Positions 61,274-64,000 of a DNA stretch of 64,000 nucleotides are shown in pieces. This DNA is from Planctomycetota bacterium (lineage in GTDB: Bacteria > Planctomycetota > UBA1135 > UBA2386). Below the pieces are notes generated by a model. It did not search any database. It worked only from the letters and a program-made list of their open reading frames with translations, and was not told the origin of the DNA. The position numbers were made by a program, and so were the translations under genes. The DNA lies in assembly GCA_016794425.1 (NCBI GenBank), contig JAEUHR010000003.1, positions 235,046 through 299,045 of the forward strand, in the 5' to 3' direction. How positions within the stretch are numbered: position 1 is the first letter of the stretch; each line of letters starts with the position of its first letter.

Positions 61274-62205
61274 CAGCGTGCTCCTCCGGCGGCGCCGGCG
61301 AGCCGCGCGTCCGCTTCCTGCACCGTGCGCACGAAGATCTCGTGCAGCGAGGGCTCACGGTAGTCGAAGCGCCGCACGGTCACGCGCTCGACGAGCCAGC
61401 GCAACGCCTGCTGCGGGTCCTGGCCGCGCCGCAGGAAGATCTCGGCGTTCTTGCCGTTGTCGTTGACGCGCTCGGCGCCGGGCAGGTCCTTCAGCACGCG
61501 GCCGTCGCCGTCGTAGTCGAGCCGGATGCCGAGGTCCTTGCCCTGCTTGACGCTGGCCAGCGTGCCGGCGAACTGCAGCTTCGCCTTGTGGATCATCATC
61601 ACGTAGTCGCACAGCTGCTCGGCCTGCTCCATGCCGTGCGTGCTGAAGATCACGGTGCGGCCCTGGCGCTTCATGTCGAGGATGATGTCGCGCATGGTGT
61701 CGCGGTTGACCGGGTCGAGGCCGCTGAACGGCTCGTCGAGGATCACCAGCTCGGGCTCGTGGATGATCGTGCCGAGCACCTGCACCTTCTGGCCCATGCC
61801 CCTGCTCAACGCCTCGCACTTCTTGTCGAGCCAGTCGCCGAGGCCGTAGCGGGTGAGCAGTTCGCGGGCGCGCAGGTTCGCGGTGCTGGCGTCCATGCCC
61901 TTCAGCTTGCCGAAGTAGGCGACGATCTCCGCGGTTTTCATCTTCTTGTAGAGCCCCTTCTCCTCCGGCAGGTAGCCGAGCCGGTCCTTGACCTGCTGGG
62001 CGTCCGGATGGCCGAGCACCGAGAGGGTGCCCTGGTCGGGGTGGAAGATGCTCATCACCATGCGGATGGTGGTGGTCTTGCCGGCACCGTTCTGCCCCAG
62101 GAAGCCGTAGATGCAGCCCTTCGGCACGCGCAGCGTCAGGTCGTCGACTGCAGTGAAGGTGCCGAAGTGTTTGCTGACGTGGTCGAGCTGCAGTGCGTAT
62201 TCCAT
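61273..62205 (-). CDS. ABC transporter ATP-binding protein (NatA-like)
   Basis: 310 aa. Walker A GQNGAGKTTTIRM, Q-loop region LGYLPEEKGLYKKM, signature variant LSRGMGQKVQ, Walker B LVILDEPFSGLDPVNR and H-loop FSTHGMEQAE are all present. The C-terminal ~90 residues form the extra domain typical of ABC-2 exporter ATPases. The first gene of a two-gene operon with the permease. Upstream at 33-40 nt is GACAATCT, a possible -10 element. Confidence 0.95.
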   Translation of the reverse strand: MEYALQLDHVSKHFGTFTAVDDLTLRVPKGCIYGFLGQNGAGKTTTIRMVMSIFHPDQGTLSVLGHPDAQQVKDRLGYLPEEKGLYKKMKTAEIVAYFGKLKGMDASTANLRARELLTRYGLGDWLDKKCEALSRGMGQKVQVLGTIIHEPELVILDEPFSGLDPVNRDTMRDIILDMKRQGRTVIFSTHGMEQAEQLCDYVMMIHKAKLQFAGTLASVKQGKDLGIRLDYDGDGRVLKDLPGAERVNDNGKNAEIFLRRGQDPQQALRWLVERVTVRRFDYREPSLHEIFVRTVQEADARLAGAAGGAR

Positions 62206-62305
62206 GCGGGGTCCCGGCGGTGGCCAGTGGCGGGCGAAGATTGTCGGGCCGGGGCCAGCGCCGCAAGCGGCTGGCGGCGGATCCGCGGTGCGCTCCGCCT
62301 GCGCC

Positions 62306-63532
62306 TCAGCCGAGCAGGCGCCGCGGCACGAACAGCGGCAGCGCCGGGTGGTCGCTGCGCCCGCCCACCAGCTGTTCGGCCAGACACCGCCCGGCCAGGA
62401 ACGCGAACGACAGTCCGTAGCCGTTGAATGCGCACAGCGCATGGTGGCCGGGCGCTTCGGGCAGGGCGCCCACCAGCGGCAGGCCGTCCGGCGTGCCGGC
62501 CATGATGCCGGTCCACACGTGGGGGAAGGCGGTGTCGGCGAGGCTCGGGAAATGCTCCCGCACGTAACCCAACAGGTTCTCGGTGATCGCCGGGTTGTCG
62601 GTGTCGTCGGCCAGGATGCCCTGCTCTTCGCCCGGCACCGACCAGCGCATGCCGCCGATCACGAACCGGCCGCGGTGCATGCGGAAGTACTCGTAGCAGA
62701 AGTTGCTCGACATCGCGAAGTCGGGGAACGGCTTGGCGATCGTTTCCGGCAGCACGTCGGTGGCGATCACTTGGCCGCGGAACGGGAACACCGCGCGGGC
62801 CAGCCAGCGGCTCGGATCGAGTTCGCGGGCCAAGGTCGAAGTGCAGTGCACCACCAAGGCGGCGCGTACGGCGCGGCCGTCGGCGAGCTGCACCGCGAAG
62901 TCGCCAGCCTCGCCGTGGACCGTCGCGACCGAGGCGCCTTCGACGATCTGGGCGCCGGCCGCGGCGGCGGCGCGGGCCAGGCCGCGCACCATCGCCACCG
63001 GCTGCACGATGGCCTCGCCGTGCAGATGCAGGGCGCCGTGGAAACCGCGGGCGGGCGGCAGCCAGCGGGGCAGTTCGCTCGCCGGCAGCAAGGTGTGGGC
63101 GTGGCCCTCGGCGGCGAGCAAGGCGGCCGCTTGCTGCAATTCGAGCCATTCGTGGCTGGTCTCCGCGAGCCGCAGGCCGCCGCGCTGGGCCAGGTCGCAC
63201 GGGATGCGCGAACGTTCGATCTCACTGCGCAGCGCGTCGTGGTTGTCGCGCAGGAACGACCACAGGAGCCGCGCCTTCTCCGCGCCGAACTGGCCGTGGA
63301 TGCGGTGGTAGTGCTCGCCGAGCCCCAGCAGCAGCTGGCCGTCGTTGCGGCCGCTGGCGCGGCACGCCACTTGGCCTTGTTCCAGCACCGCCACCTGGGC
63401 GCCCGCGCGGGCCAGATGCAGCGCCGTGCTGATGCCGGCGATGCCGCCGCCCAAAATCGCGACGTCTACTTGGCTGGGCAGGGGGCACTCCGGCCCGAAC
63501 GGTGCCGTGTCGGCGAGCCAGAGGGAGGTCAT
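62306..63532 (-). CDS. FAD-dependent oxidoreductase of the DAO/DadA/PuuB type
   Basis: 408 aa. The FAD-binding Rossmann motif is VAILGGGIAGISTALHLARAGAQVAVLE at residues ~23-50, followed by ACRASGRNDGQLLLGLGEHY, where DAO-family members carry the Ser-Gly-Arg-Asn. FPFRGQVIATDVLP, the family strand RFVIGGMRWSVPG, and the C-terminal VWTGIMAGTPDGLPLVG and FNGYGLSFAFLAGRCLAEQLVG match the gamma-glutamylputrescine oxidase/glycine oxidase branch. Substrate probably an amine or amino acid. No neighbouring catabolic genes. Confidence 0.92.
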   Translation of the reverse strand: MTSLWLADTAPFGPECPLPSQVDVAILGGGIAGISTALHLARAGAQVAVLEQGQVACRASGRNDGQLLLGLGEHYHRIHGQFGAEKARLLWSFLRDNHDALRSEIERSRIPCDLAQRGGLRLAETSHEWLELQQAAALLAAEGHAHTLLPASELPRWLPPARGFHGALHLHGEAIVQPVAMVRGLARAAAAAGAQIVEGASVATVHGEAGDFAVQLADGRAVRAALVVHCTSTLARELDPSRWLARAVFPFRGQVIATDVLPETIAKPFPDFAMSSNFCYEYFRMHRGRFVIGGMRWSVPGEEQGILADDTDNPAITENLLGYVREHFPSLADTAFPHVWTGIMAGTPDGLPLVGALPEAPGHHALCAFNGYGLSFAFLAGRCLAEQLVGGRSDHPALPLFVPRRLLG

Positions 63533-63828
63533 GAACGGCAGGTCCCGGGCGCTGCGCCGGGCTGTTGGGCGTGGAACTTGGGCACGAGACCATCATCACG
63601 GCGACTGCCCGCCCGAGGCGAGCAAGTGCCATGGATTCTCGACCTGGGTTGGCCCGGAGCCGACGGGATCCGAGGCCACCAGACTCGGGAACGCAGGTTC
63701 CCATCCGGGGGCCGCGGGCCCAGTCCGGGTCCGGGGTGCACGGCGAGGGTGGCGGTTCCTGGCGGGCGCCCGACGCCGTTGCCGGTGGTGACAGCAGCGG
63801 GGTCCGGGCTTGCACGCCGAGTGGTGCT
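63533..63828. other. Intergenic region with no recognised feature
   Basis: About 295 bp between the FAD oxidoreductase start and the possible small ORF. Base composition at third positions does not support any of the open frames. It presumably carries the oxidoreductase promoter, but I see no clear elements. Confidence 0.4.
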
Positions 63829-63993
63829 TCAGCGCAACATGGCCAGGAACAACAACATGCAGAGCGCCACGATCGTCAGCACCAAACTGGTGCGATGGAC
63901 CGCAGGGGTGGCGACGCGCATTGGCGGCGTTTGGGTGGTGGGGAGTTGGGTGGTGGGGTGGTAGGGCGTGGTGGCAGGGAAAGACGACGGCAT
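63829..63993 (-). CDS. Possible small single-pass membrane protein
   Basis: 54 codons from the ATG at 63993 to the TGA at 63829. Residues 1-30 are Thr/Pro-rich (a repeated 'P-T-T-Q' pattern), and residues 35-53 form a convincing membrane helix (SLVLTIVALCMLLFLAML). The N-terminal part has unusually low third-position GC, matching an imperfect CCCACCACCCAAC-type DNA repeat at 63923-63960. A shorter start at residue 25 (MRVATPAVHRT...) would avoid this. No function known. Confidence 0.4.
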   Translation of the reverse strand: MPSSFPATTPYHPTTQLPTTQTPPMRVATPAVHRTSLVLTIVALCMLLFLAMLR

Positions 63994-64000
63994 CAGTAGT

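Overview
The window is gene-dense, strongly GC-rich bacterial chromosome. No transposase, integrase, CRISPR array, rRNA or tRNA gene could be recognised. The gene content points to a planctomycete-type organism, which is an inference from the sequence. The signs are ECF sigma factors of the kind that sit beside Ser/Thr kinases with long C-terminal repeat regions, tandem secreted proteins built from 'ARWDG..W' propeller repeats, many signal-peptide proteins of unknown function, and ordinary housekeeping genes in between.

Layout. 1-2.1 kb: end of a carboxypeptidase-regulatory-like protein, then a minus-strand operon of ECF sigma factor, small membrane anti-sigma-like protein and secretin-like secreted protein, joined by 4-bp overlaps. 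2.1-6.4 kb: flavin reductase-like protein, GT39-type membrane glycosyltransferase, a TraB/GumN-like secreted protein with a pseudopilin-like tail, TerC. 6.4-14.1 kb: rqcH and ndk, a coiled-coil lipoprotein, gnd, two secreted proteins, prfC. 14.2-15.9 kb: an EboA-EboB pair. 16-22.3 kb: lgt, a large lipoprotein, then queC-folP-rhomboid. 22.4-24.3 kb: a two-gene unit of a coiled-coil protein and a divergent actin-like ATPase, closed by a strong hairpin. 24.3-28.4 kb: SGNH-like protein, chorismate mutase, U32 peptidase. 28.4-33.4 kb: sigma factor divergent from a secreted protein translationally coupled to a Ser/Thr kinase. 33.4-37.4 kb: YedF-like DsrE protein, membrane protein, purD, fur, NtrC-type regulator. 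37.4-46 kb: two paralogous secreted propeller proteins divergent from an ECF sigma factor and its overlapping Ser/Thr kinase. 46-53.7 kb: LOG-family protein, small membrane protein, purQ, purSL fusion, secreted protein, panB. 53.7-59.8 kb: pcnB with a very long charged tail, SDR, MBOAT O-acyltransferase and divergent AlgX/AlgJ-like protein. 59.8-64 kb: ABC-2 exporter pair, FAD oxidoreductase, possible small membrane protein.

Regulatory signals. Many start codons lie only 6-11 nt downstream of a -10-like TANNNT hexamer without a Shine-Dalgarno sequence, suggesting that leaderless or nearly leaderless transcripts are common here. Within operons, 4-bp ATGA/GTGA overlaps are frequent. A shared element, TGGCAG-N17-CGCA, lies upstream of both propeller genes and, in the opposite orientation, upstream of the adjacent sigma factor/kinase operon, suggesting co-regulation. 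The most unusual items are the actin-like/coiled-coil unit, this shared element, the probable AUU-type start and giant tail of pcnB, and the isolated ebo gene pair.
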